Notes: generated by a model from the letters alone, not told the origin. DNA of 64,000 nucleotides from Pandoraea sputorum (GCF_000814845.2 NZ_CP010431.2:4898001-4962000), one strand, 5' to 3'; shown: positions 18,758 through 28,061, counted from the stretch's first letter. Numbers and translations: made by a program.

Positions 18758-19434
18758 GCGTGATTCCCTTCTTGCTGAGTTGGAAGTTTGGGTTCGAGCT
18801 TGCGAGTCGAGGCCTCATCGCGCACCGCTTCTGATGTGACGGGCGTCGTGGGCTCGTTCGCTCGATCGTTTGCGCGGCCGTTGAACCAGCGCGGGTAAAA
18901 CCGGCGCACCGCCTCGCCATCAAACCGCAGGGCGTGACAATGTCCGAGTTGGAAAGGAGGTGCCGAATTCTCGGCATCGTTGGCCGCCGCCGTGTCGGGG
19001 GTATGAATCACCACGCCGGCAAACGCCTGAATCGCTGCCGTCGGCAGGACACTGCAAAGTTCTGTGAGATGGGTACAGCCCGCCGCGCCGCCGAGGCGCT
19101 CGCGGACCCCGCGGCGGAAGCCGTGCCGCAGGTTAAGACCGATCAATTGACGATATTCGGGGCCTATCTGATCGCAAATACCGGGATAAGGCACCCAGTC
19201 GGAGACGGCCTCGGCGTCATGCACTTCGAAATCTTCGTCGATCGTCAACCGCAGCCATAGCTCGTGGATCGGCGTGCCTTCCTTGCGAAGGCCCGTCGCC
19301 AATGCAAAATCCCGATCCTTGTGATCGGTAAGTCGGGCTTCGATGTCCCATAGGCCATCCTCGCGCGAATACGCTTCAACAGCGATCGTGCGACGGTGAC
19401 GCAAGGTACGAGGGGCAGGCGCGGAGAGCGGCAT
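18754..19434 (-). CDS. DUF2889 domain-containing protein
   Basis: 226 residues starting at the ATG at 19434 ([17 protein letters not shown]). The DUF2889 core is recognisable from [28 protein letters not shown] and [10 protein letters not shown]. No catalytic function is established for the family. In Burkholderiaceae it is commonly found upstream of sucC, as here, with 4-base overlap. The last 40 residues are charged and not conserved in feel. The frame runs open upstream to 19599, but the extra residues have no similarity and contain Cys-rich nonsense. Confidence 0.82.
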   Translation of the reverse strand: MPLSAPAPRTLRHRRTIAVEAYSREDGLWDIEARLTDHKDRDFALATGLRKEGTPIHELWLRLTIDEDFEVHDAEAVSDWVPYPGICDQIGPEYRQLIGLNLRHGFRRGVRERLGGAAGCTHLTELCSVLPTAAIQAFAGVVIHTPDTAAANDAENSAPPFQLGHCHALRFDGEAVRRFYPRWFNGRANDRANEPTTPVTSEAVRDEASTRKLEPKLPTQQEGNHA

Positions 19435-19743
19435 GCGGAAGTGTGCAATGCATGAACGCAGAAAGATCTTGATTCTAGCATAGGCGACAGCGCCGTCTGC
19501 CGCAGCGCAGCAGAAGCCCGTCGCATAAGGCTGAATTACCCGACCCATCGGTCGGGTTATCAAAATTCCGAGTGACGGGCACGCATGGTGCGACGCCATA
19601 TCGCGATAAGCGAGACACCACGCGTCACACGAGATTCATCGTCGTGTCACGCGAGCATTTACGCGGCTTGCGTGAAGGCGGGCGCGATGAACGATTCGTC
19701 AATGAATGCGCATGCATCCATAACAAAAGTGATGGTATCGGTA
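19435..19743. other. Intergenic region between recX 3' end and the DUF2889-sucCD operon
   Basis: 309 bases without a credible gene. It holds a hairpin ACCCGACC-CATC-GGTCGGGT at 19538-19557, which may end the recX transcript on the minus strand although no T-run follows. A TAGAAT on the minus strand near 19471-19476 could be a -10 element for the downstream operon; its -35 is weak. Confidence 0.4.
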
Positions 19744-20289
19744 TCAGACGTCGTCCAGAAACTCGTCCGCGCCCCGCACGATTTTGCTGATAACGGTACG
19801 CGAAAAACCGCGCGCCGCCAGAAAGCGCATCTGCTTGGCGCGCGCTTCGGGCGTGGTGGCGACTTCGCCGAACTTCTTTTGCCAGACGGTCCGGGCGCGC
19901 GCGAGTTCGGTCTCCCGCAATTGCTCGGAGATCGCAGCGACGGTTTCCGCGTCGACCTGATGCTGCTTGAGCTCGCCGACGATGCGCGACGTGCCCATGC
20001 GCGAGGCGCGCCGGTTCACCACACTTTCCGCGAATCGTTCGTTCGACAGCCATCGTTCCTGCTCAAGCGCGTCGAGCACGCGCTCGAGTGCTTCGGGGTC
20101 CTCGGCATCCGCGTAAGGCGTGAGCTTGCGACGCAGTTCCGCCCGACTGTATTCACGACGTGCCAGATAGGACAGCGCCCGTCCTTTCAGACTCAGCGTC
20201 GGTTTGCGAGACCGCTTGACCGCGACGGCCTCGTCGCCCGGCGGGGGCGGCGGCGCATTCGGATCACGGGGAGGACGTCGATTGATCAT
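19744..20289 (-). CDS. recX: RecX regulatory protein
   Basis: 181 residues of mainly alpha-helical three-helix repeats, for example ALSYLARREYSRAELRRKL (38-56) and ERWLSNERFAESVVNRR (78-94). RecX binds inside the RecA-DNA filament and limits its activity. The N-terminal 30 residues are a Pro-rich linker (PPPPPGD) not found in E. coli RecX. It lies 104 bases downstream of recA on the same strand with a terminator-like hairpin between, the usual means of making much less RecX than RecA. Confidence 0.93.
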   Translation of the reverse strand: MINRRPPRDPNAPPPPPGDEAVAVKRSRKPTLSLKGRALSYLARREYSRAELRRKLTPYADAEDPEALERVLDALEQERWLSNERFAESVVNRRASRMGTSRIVGELKQHQVDAETVAAISEQLRETELARARTVWQKKFGEVATTPEARAKQMRFLAARGFSRTVISKIVRGADEFLDDV

Positions 20290-20328
20290 GAGTTCATCGT
20301 AGCGCTGCTATGCGCAGCAAGAATGCAA

Positions 20329-20366
20329 AACGGCAGCGCGACGCCGTAGGGCCTCGCGCTGCCGTT
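20329..20366 (-). terminator. Attenuating terminator between recA and recX
   Basis: A perfect 13-bp stem AACGGCAGCGCGA / TCGCGCTGCCGTT with a 12-base loop is followed on the minus strand by TTTTGC. It lies in the recA-recX gap, so recX is presumably expressed by read-through as in E. coli. Confidence 0.85.
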
Positions 20367-20393
20367 CCAACAACTCAGGCGCCAATCAAACGA

Positions 20394-21458
20394 TCAGGCC
20401 TCGTCGTCTTCTTCGATCTCACCGGTTTCGTTGATCGCCGTCACACCCAGCGATGCACGGACCTTGTTCTCGATCTCGTGGGCGATTTCCGGATTTTCGC
20501 GCAGGAATTCCCGCGCGTTGTCCTTGCCCTGACCGATCTTCTCGCCGTTGTAGCTGTACCAGGCACCGGCCTTCTCGACGATCTTCGCGTTGACACCCAG
20601 ATCGATGATTTCGCCTTCGCGCGAGATACCCTGACCGTAGAGAATGTCGAAAATCGCTTCGCGGAACGGCGGCGACACCTTGTTCTTGACGACCTTGACG
20701 CGGGTTTCGTTACCGACCACCTCGTCGCCCTTCTTGATCGAACCGATACGGCGGATGTCCAGACGCACCGACGAGTAGAACTTCAGTGCGTTACCGCCGG
20801 TCGTCGTTTCCGGGTTGCCGAACATGACGCCGATCTTCATACGAATCTGGTTGATGAAGATCACCGTGCAATTCGTGCGCTTGATGGTGCCGGTCAGCTT
20901 ACGCAGCGCCTGCGACATCAGACGTGCCTGAAGACCCGGCAGCGAATCGCCCATCTCGCCTTCGATTTCAGCCTTCGGCACCAGTGCCGCAACCGAGTCG
21001 ATGATGATGAGATCGATCGAGCCCGAGCGCACCAGTGCATCGGCGATCTCCAGCGCCTGTTCGCCCGTGTCCGGCTGCGAGATCAGCAGTTCCGGCACCG
21101 AGACGCCCAGCTTGTTGGCGTAACCGACGTCGAGGGCATGCTCTGCATCGATGAACGCGCAGGTGCCGCCGATCTTCTGCATTTCCGCCACGACTTGCAG
21201 CGTGAGCGTAGTCTTACCCGACGATTCCGGGCCGTAAATTTCGATCACACGGCCGCGCGGCAGGCCGCCGACGCCCAGCGCGATGTCCAGACCCAGCGAG
21301 CCCGTGGAGACGACCTGGATGTCCGCTTCGACCTCGCCGTCGCCGAGACGCATGATCGAGCCCTTGCCGAATTGCTTCTCGATCTGCGCGAGGGCGGCGG
21401 CGAGCGCCTTGCCTTTCTCGGCCGACAGATTGGCAGACCCTTTCTTGCTTTCTTCCAT
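20394..21458 (-). CDS. recA: Recombinase A
   Basis: 354 residues. It forms ATP-dependent filaments on single-stranded DNA for strand exchange and activates LexA self-cleavage. Walker A is GPESSGKT (76-83); the MAW-like and L2-loop segments GNALKFYSS and [15 protein letters not shown] are intact. The ATG at 21458 has AAAGGA 7 bases upstream and gives the standard MEESKKGS N-terminus. The frame is open upstream to 21542 but crosses the SOS box, which rules that start out. Confidence 0.98.
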   Translation of the reverse strand: MEESKKGSANLSAEKGKALAAALAQIEKQFGKGSIMRLGDGEVEADIQVVSTGSLGLDIALGVGGLPRGRVIEIYGPESSGKTTLTLQVVAEMQKIGGTCAFIDAEHALDVGYANKLGVSVPELLISQPDTGEQALEIADALVRSGSIDLIIIDSVAALVPKAEIEGEMGDSLPGLQARLMSQALRKLTGTIKRTNCTVIFINQIRMKIGVMFGNPETTTGGNALKFYSSVRLDIRRIGSIKKGDEVVGNETRVKVVKNKVSPPFREAIFDILYGQGISREGEIIDLGVNAKIVEKAGAWYSYNGEKIGQGKDNAREFLRENPEIAHEIENKVRASLGVTAINETGEIEEDDEA

Positions 21459-21514
21459 GAATCGTCCTTTGATATGATGAGCGAGACGGCTCGAGTGAGG
21501 CGTGACTGCCGGTA

Positions 21515-21530
21515 CTGTATAAAAAACCAG
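21515..21530 (-). promoter_or_regulatory. LexA (SOS) box upstream of recA
   Basis: Minus strand reads CTGGTTTTTTATACAG, fitting CTG-N10-CAG and differing by one base from the E. coli CTGT-N8-ACAG core. It is centred about 65 bases before the recA ATG, as expected for a LexA-repressed promoter. Confidence 0.85.
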
Positions 21531-21660
21531 TGCTCTTTGCAAGTGCCTGTTGTCCGAAAGCGCCGAAACGACAAAAAAAGCCGCGAACCACGCGCCGCAA
21601 CATCACAGGAGACACACCCGTGCCGTCAGGCATTGGTGCCTACACAAGCCTATCACGCCC

Positions 21661-22350
21661 ATGCGAATTCTCATCGCAGAGGATGACAGCATTCTGGCCG
21701 ACGCCCTGACCCGCTCGCTGCGTCAGGGGGGCTACGCCGTCGATCACGTCAAAACGGGGCTCGAAGCCGATTCCGCGCTGTCCGCCCAGACATTCGACCT
21801 GCTGATTCTCGACCTCGGTCTGCCCCGCCTTCCCGGTCACGAAGTCCTGCGCCGCCTGCGCGCCCGCAATTCCCACTTGCCTGTTCTGATTCTGACCGCG
21901 TCCGACAGCGTCGACGCCCGCGTGAAGGGCCTCGATCTCGGCGCCGACGACTATATGGCCAAGCCGTTTGCCCTCGCCGAACTCGAAGCGCGCGTGCGGG
22001 CGTTGACGCGGCGCGGTGCAGGTGGCGGCTCGACGGTGATCCGTCACGGGCCACTGAGCTTCGATCAGGTCGGTCGCACCGCCTATATCAACGAGCAGAT
22101 GCTCGATCTGTCCGCGCGCGAGCTCGAATTGCTCGAAGTGCTGCTGCTGCGCACGGGACGGCTCGTCTCCAAGGAACAGCTCGTCGACCATCTTTGCGGA
22201 TGGGGCGAAGAGGTGAGCAACAACGCCATCGAGGTGTACATGCACCGGCTGCGTAAGAAGATCGAGCCGAGCGGCGTACGCATCGCCACGATCCGCGGGC
22301 TGGGATATTGTCTGGAGAAGCCGGCAGCGGCCCCCGCCAACGCGGCATGA
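21661..22350 (+). CDS. OmpR/PhoB-family response regulator (TctD/QseB-like)
   Basis: 229 residues: receiver domain 1-115 with acidic pocket E7-D8-D9, phosphoacceptor D51 and the KPF motif (YMAKPFALAELEAR), then a winged-helix DNA-binding domain from about 130 with the ELELLEVLLLRTGRLVSKEQL and YMHRLRKKIEP recognition region. The ATG at 21661 is the family start; the frame is open upstream without homology. Partner of the histidine kinase 13 bases downstream; the gene after that is a carboxylate-type transporter, which is a plausible target by analogy with TctDE. Confidence 0.92.
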   Translation: MRILIAEDDSILADALTRSLRQGGYAVDHVKTGLEADSALSAQTFDLLILDLGLPRLPGHEVLRRLRARNSHLPVLILTASDSVDARVKGLDLGADDYMAKPFALAELEARVRALTRRGAGGGSTVIRHGPLSFDQVGRTAYINEQMLDLSARELELLEVLLLRTGRLVSKEQLVDHLCGWGEEVSNNAIEVYMHRLRKKIEPSGVRIATIRGLGYCLEKPAAAPANAA

Positions 22351-22363
22351 TCGGGCTCGTCCG

Positions 22364-23977
22364 ATGCGTTTGAGCTTTCGTCACCCCCACCGCGCCACGC
22401 CTGCGTCGTCGGACAACGCGTCTCACGCCGATCCGGACGACCCGCGCCCCCCGTCGGTGGACGCCGCCGATCCCTTCGACCCTTACGCCGATCCCTTCGT
22501 ACGTCCGGGCTTCGGCGCGCCACTGGAGCGCGAGGCCGAGCCGCCGCCGCGCTCGCTCTTCGGCGAGATCCTCGACTGGATGCTCGCGCCGTTGCTGCTG
22601 CTCTGGCCGATGAGCATTGCGGTGACGTACCTGGTCGCAAAATCGATTGCCGACGGCCCGTTCGACCGTGCGCTGGAGACCAATACTTACGTTCTCGCCC
22701 AGCAGGTTCACGCGGATCGCGGCCAGGTCACACTTACGCTGCCTATGCCCGCACGCGATCTGTTGCGCGCCGACGCGACCGACAACATCTACTATCAGGT
22801 GCTCGGCGCGAAGGGCGAACTCGTGGGCGGCACGGCAGAACTGCCGCTGCCGCATGAAGACGACCGCCCGCAACCCGGTGTGGTCCAGTTTCGCGACGAA
22901 ACCGTGGGCGGCAACGACATTCGCGTTGCATTCACTTATGTCGATCTGCCGCGCATGCAGCCACCGGGCAGCATGGCGCTCGTACAGGTCGCGGAGACGC
23001 TCGACAAGCGCAGTCAGTTGGCCAACGAAATCATCAAGGGCGTGATCCTGCCGCAGTTCGTGATTCTGCCGCTGGCCATCGTACTCGTCTGGTTCGGTTT
23101 GTCGCGCGGCCTCGCGCCGCTGCATGCGCTGCAGGAGCACATTCGGGCACGGCGTCCCGATGATCTTTCGCCCCTTGAAGCGCGACAAGCACCGCCGGAA
23201 ATCGCGCCCCTCGTCAATTCGCTGAACGATCTGCTCGGACGCCTCGAGCAGAACATGAAACTCCAGCAACGCTTCATTGCAGACGCTGCACACCAGCTCA
23301 AGACACCGCTCGCGGGCCTTCGCATGCAAGCTGAACTGGCGTTACGTCAGACGTCTCCCGACGAACTGCGCCGCTCGCTATCGCAAATCGCGATGAGCTC
23401 CGAACAGGCCGCGCGTCTCGTCAACCAGTTGCTAGCACTCGCGCGCGCCGAGAACAGTGCCAACGACGCCGCCGCCTTCACGCCGCTCAACCTCAGCCTG
23501 CTCGCACGTAGCGCCATGCAAGACTGGTTTCAGGCGGCCTTCGCCAAACGCATCGACCTCGGCTTCGAGGAGCCGCCGTTTCCGGTGCATTTGTCCGGAC
23601 AGCCGGTGATGTTGCGCGAGTTGCTCAACAACCTCATCGACAATGCAATCCGCTATACGCCAGCCGGCGGCAAGGTGACCGTGCGTCTGCGTCACGAGGC
23701 GTCTGACGGCTTCGTGCATCTCGAAGTCGAAGACACGGGGCCGGGCATTCCTGCGTCGGAGCGACCACGCGTGTTCGAGCGCTTTTATCGCATTCTCGGC
23801 AGCGACAGCGACGGCAGCGGACTGGGTCTCGCGATCGTGCGCGAGATCGTGCAGATTCATCGTGGCGATGTGAGCGTGCTCGATCATGTCGATGCACAGC
23901 ATCCCGAAGCAACCGGCACACTCATTCGGGTGACGTTACCGCTCGCCGAGGTGCCTATCGAAAACCCTCATGCGTGA
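22364..23977 (+). CDS. Sensor histidine kinase (TctE-like)
   Basis: 537 residues. The order is an unusual 65-residue Pro/Asp-rich cytoplasmic N-terminus (17-60), helix TM1 about 72-92, a periplasmic TctE-type sensor domain 93-225, TM2 about 228-246, a linker, and the kinase core with H310 in DAAHQLKTPLAGLR, N-box NNLIDNAIRYTP, G1 DTGPGIP, F-box FERFYR and G2 GSGLGLAIV. It should sense an extracytoplasmic ligand, by family a carboxylate, and phosphorylate the regulator upstream. The disordered N-terminal extension is not typical of TctE and may be a docking or localisation tail. Confidence 0.92.
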   Translation: MRLSFRHPHRATPASSDNASHADPDDPRPPSVDAADPFDPYADPFVRPGFGAPLEREAEPPPRSLFGEILDWMLAPLLLLWPMSIAVTYLVAKSIADGPFDRALETNTYVLAQQVHADRGQVTLTLPMPARDLLRADATDNIYYQVLGAKGELVGGTAELPLPHEDDRPQPGVVQFRDETVGGNDIRVAFTYVDLPRMQPPGSMALVQVAETLDKRSQLANEIIKGVILPQFVILPLAIVLVWFGLSRGLAPLHALQEHIRARRPDDLSPLEARQAPPEIAPLVNSLNDLLGRLEQNMKLQQRFIADAAHQLKTPLAGLRMQAELALRQTSPDELRRSLSQIAMSSEQAARLVNQLLALARAENSANDAAAFTPLNLSLLARSAMQDWFQAAFAKRIDLGFEEPPFPVHLSGQPVMLRELLNNLIDNAIRYTPAGGKVTVRLRHEASDGFVHLEVEDTGPGIPASERPRVFERFYRILGSDSDGSGLGLAIVREIVQIHRGDVSVLDHVDAQHPEATGTLIRVTLPLAEVPIENPHA

Positions 23978-24148
23978 CGTAAATCCGCTAAATACGGCCA
24001 AATTTCGACCAAAGTCGAGGGTAAGTCCCTAGCTACGTAAGGTTCGAGTCAGTTTGGCGTCAGACGGCGGTAAGGTTGCCCTCCAATAATCAATTGCAGC
24101 GGCCCGGGTGCGTCCCAGGGGCGTGCTTACATTACAGGAGACAACCGC

Positions 24149-25807
24149 ATGGCTACTACAACGGCAGCCACCACCCATGCGCCGATGACCAAAGAAGAAC
24201 GCAAGGTCATCTTCGCTTCGTCGCTGGGCACGGTGTTCGAGTGGTACGACTTTTATCTGGCCGGTTCGCTGGCCGCATTCATCAGCCGTCACTTCTTCTC
24301 CGGGATCAACCCGACGGCGGCCTTCATCTTCACACTGCTGTCGTTTGCTGCGGGCTTCGCGGTGCGCCCGTTCGGCGCGATCGTGTTCGGTCGCATCGGT
24401 GACCTCGTCGGTCGTAAATACACGTTCCTCGTCACCATCACGCTGATGGGTCTGTCGACGCTGGTCGTCGGTCTGCTGCCGGGCTATGCGTCCTGGGGCA
24501 TCGCTGCGCCGGTGATCTTCATCGCCATGCGTCTGCTGCAGGGTCTGGCCCTGGGCGGCGAATACGGCGGTGCTGCCACGTACGTTGCCGAGCACGCGCC
24601 GCATGGCCGTCGCGGCTTCTACACGTCGTGGATTCAGACGACCGCAACGCTGGGTCTCTTCCTCTCGCTGCTCGTGATTCTCGGCACCCGCATGGTGATG
24701 GGTGAAGAGGCCTTCGGCGACTGGGGCTGGCGCATTCCGTTCATCCTGTCGATCGTGCTGCTGCTCGTGTCGCTTTGGATTCGTATGCAACTGAGCGAAT
24801 CGCCGGCATTCCAGCGCATGAAGGCCGAGGGCAAGGGATCGAAGGCGCCGCTCAAGGAATCGTTCGGTCAGTGGAAGAACCTGAAGATCGTGATTCTGGC
24901 GCTGGTCGGTTTGACCGCCGGTCAGGCAGTCGTGTGGTACACGGGCCAGTTCTACTCGCTGTTCTTCATGACGCAGGTGCTTAAGGTCGATGGCAACACC
25001 GCGAACATCATGGTCGCGCTGGGTCTGTTGATCGGCAGCCCGTTCTTCGTGTTCTTCGGTGCGCTGTCGGACAAGATCGGTCGCAAGCCGATCATCATGG
25101 CGGGCTGCCTGCTGGCCGCACTGCTGTACTTCCCGATCTTCAAGGCGCTCACGCACTACGCCAACCCGGCGCTCGAAGCTGCCACCGCACGTTCGCCGAT
25201 CACGGTCATCGCCGATCCGAACGAGTGCTCGTTCCAGTTCAACCCGGTAGGCACGTCGAAGTTCACCACCTCGTGCGATATCGCGAAGAGCTACCTGTCA
25301 CGCGCCGGTCTGAACTATCAGAACCAAGCCGCTCCGGCAGGCACGCTGGCCACGGTGAAGATTGGCGACAAGGTGATCTCGTCGGTCGACGGCAAGGCAG
25401 CGGATGCGAAGGACAAGACCAAGGCGTTCGAGACGGATATGTCGGCCACGCTCAAGGCTGACGGCTATCCGCCGAAGGCTGACCCGGCGCAGATGAACAA
25501 GCCGATGGTCGTGATCCTGCTGGCGATTCTGGTGATCTTCGTGACGATGGTGTACGGCCCGATCGCGGCGATGCTGGTAGAAATGTTCCCGACGCGCATT
25601 CGCTACACGTCGATGTCGTTGCCGTATCACATCGGTAACGGCTGGTTCGGGGGCTTCCTCCCGGCCACGGCCTTCGCCATCGTGGCCGCCAAGGGCGACA
25701 TCTACTCCGGCCTCTGGTACCCGATCGTGATCGCGCTCATCACCTTCGTGATCGGCATGCTCTTCATCAAGGAGACGAAGGACGTCGACATCTACGCCAA
25801 CGACTGA
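24149..25807 (+). CDS. MHS-family (metabolite:H+ symporter) MFS transporter with a large extra loop
   Basis: 552 residues, 12 membrane helices. The N-terminal FEWYDFYLAGSLA (30-42), GRIGDLVGRKYTF (81-93) and GLALGGEYGGAATYVAEHAP (132-151) define the MHS branch that includes shikimate, alpha-ketoglutarate and proline/betaine symporters. Between about residues 335 and 450, just before the last pair of blocks, there is a 110-residue soluble insertion with two cysteines (C360, C376) and a Lys/Asp-rich stretch. The typical family length is about 430-450, so the insertion accounts for the excess. An AGGAGA precedes the ATG by 8 bases. The position after a TctDE-like pair suggests control by it. Confidence 0.9.
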   Translation: MATTTAATTHAPMTKEERKVIFASSLGTVFEWYDFYLAGSLAAFISRHFFSGINPTAAFIFTLLSFAAGFAVRPFGAIVFGRIGDLVGRKYTFLVTITLMGLSTLVVGLLPGYASWGIAAPVIFIAMRLLQGLALGGEYGGAATYVAEHAPHGRRGFYTSWIQTTATLGLFLSLLVILGTRMVMGEEAFGDWGWRIPFILSIVLLLVSLWIRMQLSESPAFQRMKAEGKGSKAPLKESFGQWKNLKIVILALVGLTAGQAVVWYTGQFYSLFFMTQVLKVDGNTANIMVALGLLIGSPFFVFFGALSDKIGRKPIIMAGCLLAALLYFPIFKALTHYANPALEAATARSPITVIADPNECSFQFNPVGTSKFTTSCDIAKSYLSRAGLNYQNQAAPAGTLATVKIGDKVISSVDGKAADAKDKTKAFETDMSATLKADGYPPKADPAQMNKPMVVILLAILVIFVTMVYGPIAAMLVEMFPTRIRYTSMSLPYHIGNGWFGGFLPATAFAIVAAKGDIYSGLWYPIVIALITFVIGMLFIKETKDVDIYAND

Positions 25808-25850
25808 TGGGGTAACCCGTCGGACAGGTAAGAAGGTAGATCTGTCATAA

Positions 25851-25880
25851 CAATGCCGGGGCTTTCGAGTCCCGGCATTG
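25851..25880 (+). terminator. Terminator of the MHS transporter gene
   Basis: A 10-bp stem CAATGCCGGG / CCCGGCATTG with a 10-base loop is followed by TCGTTTGTT, 43 bases past the stop codon. Confidence 0.85.
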
Positions 25881-25967
25881 TCGTTTGTTGGACGGGCCGG
25901 TCCCCGGGGCGCGACACCGCCCAGAAAGGCCGCCCGAACTATTTTCATAGCTTTCGCAAAATACCTG

Positions 25968-25996
25968 TTGACAGGCTATAGCCTTCGCCATATACT
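25968..25996 (+). promoter_or_regulatory. Sigma-70 promoter of tRNA-Met
   Basis: TTGACA at 25968-25973 and TATACT at 25991-25996 are separated by exactly 17 bases. The mature tRNA starts 11 bases after the -10 hexamer, so the 5' leader would be only a few bases. Confidence 0.9.
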
Positions 25997-26007
25997 CTTT
26001 TTCCTAC

Positions 26008-26084
<77 letters not shown>

Positions 26085-26089
26085 AATTT

Positions 26090-26120
26090 AAAAAGGCCAT
26101 GAGAAATCATGGCCTTTTTT
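26090..26120 (+). terminator. Terminator of tRNA-Met
   Basis: GGCCATGA / TCATGGCC stem, extended by A5/T5 pairing, closes on a GAAA tetraloop and runs into TTTTTTCTTTT. It starts 6 bases after the tRNA. Confidence 0.92.
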
Positions 26121-26154
26121 CTTTTCTGCTCGTGCAGCGTCACACAGCGGTCGA

Positions 26155-27012
26155 TCAGCTTCGTACGGCACCCCGAAAGGCCGCCCCAAGTGCGGCCAGC
26201 GCACCGCGTGCCCGGCTGTCCTGCACGCGGGTATGCAGCACAATAGGCAGCCGCGGCAACGCCGGCAGCGCCAGTCTCGGCCCGACGTCCACCGCGCCAA
26301 ACGGTACCATCCGCGGCGAAAGTGCCGCCACACCCAACCCGGCCATCACGGCCGCAGCCACCGCCATCACGCCTCCGCCAACGAAGACCTCCGTCCAGGG
26401 GATACCCGCTTCGTCGAGCAGTTGCTCTGCGACGGCGCGCACACCGCAAGGCTCCGCCATCGTGGCAAGCGGCAACGGCTCCCCTGCACGATGCTGCCAG
26501 CCGGGTGTCGCGAACCAGCCGAACTGCTCGTCGGTGACGACCTCCCCGTCGCTTCGCCCCACATGCATACGAACCAGCACCGTATCGAGTTCTCTCCGGT
26601 CGAAACGCTGGAGCAGATCCGCCGACGTTCCGATCCTGATCTCGATCAGAAGCTGGGGATCCTGCGCGTTCATCCGGGCAATCAACGCGGGCAGCTCCGG
26701 CCCCGCGACATGCTCGCTGATGCCAATGGTCAGACGCTGGCGCGCGCCCGCTACCGCAGCGACCGCCCGGTCGTGGGCGTCGATGAGTCTGCGCGCGTGA
26801 TCGAGAAAGGTGGTGCCTTGCGCCGAAAGCTCGACGTAGCGGGGAGTGCGTTCGACCAGTCGAAAACCCAACCTGTCTTCAAGACGTTTCAGCTTCAGGC
26901 TGACCGCTGCCTGCGTCGTCCTCAACGCCTCGGCAGCACGCGTGAAGCTGCCAAGCTCCGCAATACGGATAAAGGCACGCACAGCCTCAAGATCAAGCGA
27001 ACGCTCAGCCAT
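26155..27012 (-). CDS. LysR-family transcriptional regulator
   Basis: 285 residues: N-terminal winged helix (LDLEAVRAFIRIAELGSFTRAAEALRT..., helices about 7-65, with the RTTQAAVSLKLKRLE recognition helix) and an effector-binding periplasmic-binding-protein-like domain from about 92. Divergently transcribed from a tautomerase-family gene 84 bases away, the classic arrangement for a LysR protein and its target. The ligand is unknown. Confidence 0.9.
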   Translation of the reverse strand: MAERSLDLEAVRAFIRIAELGSFTRAAEALRTTQAAVSLKLKRLEDRLGFRLVERTPRYVELSAQGTTFLDHARRLIDAHDRAVAAVAGARQRLTIGISEHVAGPELPALIARMNAQDPQLLIEIRIGTSADLLQRFDRRELDTVLVRMHVGRSDGEVVTDEQFGWFATPGWQHRAGEPLPLATMAEPCGVRAVAEQLLDEAGIPWTEVFVGGGVMAVAAAVMAGLGVAALSPRMVPFGAVDVGPRLALPALPRLPIVLHTRVQDSRARGALAALGAAFRGAVRS

Positions 27013-27021
27013 TTCAAATCG

Positions 27022-27036
27022 TTATTATTGAAATAA
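27022..27036. promoter_or_regulatory. LysR-type operator between the regulator and tautomerase genes
   Basis: TTATT-ATTGA-AATAA is a perfect 5-5-5 inverted repeat that fits the T-N11-A LysR box. It is overlapped by a second inverted repeat, ATTTCAA (27011) and TTGAAAT (27028). Both lie within 25 bases of the regulator start, consistent with autorepression and divergent activation. Confidence 0.6.
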
Positions 27037-27096
27037 GAACACATAGATTATCAGAATAGATACTATGGAGCGGGTCAACCACCGAGGAAACTCACG

Positions 27097-27477
27097 ATGC
27101 CACTCGCTCACATTTCAATGCGTACGGGAAAGACCGAGGCTTACAGACAGGCCATATTCGATAGCGTTTATCGCGCGATGCGGGAAACCTTCACCGTGCC
27201 CGAAGACGACCAGTTCATGGCGCTGACCGAGCACGACGCGGCGAACTTCCGCTACGGGGCGACTTACCTCGACGTCGCGCGAAGCGATGACCTCGTGCTC
27301 ATTCAGATCACCGCAAACAACACCCGCACGAAGGAACAGAAGAAGGCGTTGTTCCGGCGGATTGCCGAATTGCTCAGCGATAGCCCCGGCATCCGCCCCG
27401 AGGACGTGTTCGTGAATCTCGTCGAAGTCGAGAAAGAAAACTGGTCGCTGGGGCTGGGACTCTCGCAGTACGCGTGA
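27097..27477 (+). CDS. Tautomerase superfamily protein
   Basis: 126 residues with Met1-Pro2; removal of the Met would expose the catalytic N-terminal proline of the 4-oxalocrotonate tautomerase fold. Two beta-alpha-beta units are visible (residues 2-55 and 60-120), with FVNLVEVEKENWSLG near the end resembling the active-site loop of the YusQ/Tautomerase_2 group. Substrate unknown; a small dicarbonyl or aromatic breakdown intermediate is likely. Expression is probably set by the divergent LysR protein. Confidence 0.83.
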   Translation: MPLAHISMRTGKTEAYRQAIFDSVYRAMRETFTVPEDDQFMALTEHDAANFRYGATYLDVARSDDLVLIQITANNTRTKEQKKALFRRIAELLSDSPGIRPEDVFVNLVEVEKENWSLGLGLSQYA

Positions 27478-27505
27478 GGCTGCCGGACGCAGCGACATGA
27501 AAAAC

Positions 27506-27528
27506 CGGCGGCCCAATTCGGGCCGCCG
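27506..27528 (-). terminator. Terminator between the convergent tautomerase and zinc-ribbon genes
   Basis: CGGCGGCCC / GGGCCGCCG, a perfect 9-bp stem with loop AATTC. Followed by TTTTT on the minus strand, so it mainly ends the zinc-ribbon transcript. Confidence 0.8.
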
Positions 27529-27576
27529 ACATCATCGCTGAGACCGACTTCGCTTTCGACCCGCGCCGCGCACCGA

Positions 27577-27960
27577 TCAATCGAAGTCGAAGATCTCGAA
27601 CAACGACTTTTTCTTGCGCGAACGGTCGTAGTGACGGCGGCGGTCGTCATGACCATGATGGGTGTTGCGGTGTCTGCCATCATCATCGCGCAGACCATCG
27701 TCATGGCGATACTCGCGGGACGCCCGATGCTCACGCGCGTCGTATGCGCCGCGTCCGAATCCGCCCTGCCCTCCCTGCCCGCCGCGGTCGTCCCGAATGG
27801 CCTGTGCAGACGCCACGGGAGCCTCGTCCGTGCGCTCGATCAGCTTGTCCAACTCGCCGCGATCGAGCCACACGCCGCGACACTTCGGGCAGTAATCGAT
27901 CTCCACCCCCTGACGCTCCGTCATCAACAGATCCGGGGTACCGCATACAGGACACTTCAT
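27577..27960 (-). CDS. Zinc-ribbon (zf-TFIIB) domain protein
   Basis: 127 residues. The N-terminal 45 residues form a TFIIB-like zinc ribbon with C3-x2-C6 and C24-x2-C27 followed by GVWLDRGELDKLIER, the family signature. The rest is a Gly/Arg/His/Asp-rich flexible region (about 60-115) ending in KKKSLFEIFDFD, a short amphipathic tail that is conserved in feel among such proteins. Function unknown; probably a nucleic-acid- or protein-binding accessory protein. Confidence 0.85.
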   Translation of the reverse strand: MKCPVCGTPDLLMTERQGVEIDYCPKCRGVWLDRGELDKLIERTDEAPVASAQAIRDDRGGQGGQGGFGRGAYDAREHRASREYRHDDGLRDDDGRHRNTHHGHDDRRRHYDRSRKKKSLFEIFDFD

Positions 27961-28044
27961 CGTTTCGCTCCGTTACTTAAAGGACAACGTCCTCAATGTA
28001 CCGAGCGCGTCGCAACGGAAAAACCTACGTTTTCATTCATCAAA

Positions 28045-28061
28045 GTTCGAAAAAACCGAAC
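28045..28061 (+). repeat. Inverted-repeat motif, copy 1 (upstream of the zinc-ribbon gene)
   Basis: TTCGAAAAAACCGAAC at 28046-28061. It matches a motif near the nhaR start at 15 of 16 positions. It sits 86 bases upstream of the zinc-ribbon ATG, between that gene and terC, as an operator would. Confidence 0.5.

Noticed and set aside
17537..18763. 408-codon + frame across sucC
   Set aside because: Mirror of sucC codon bias; composition rich in His, Arg and Val, no family features.
20310..21686. 458-codon open frame on the + strand
   Set aside because: Exactly antisense to recA and high in Arg and Asp, as expected for the complement of a GC-rich gene. No motif, no ribosome-binding site.
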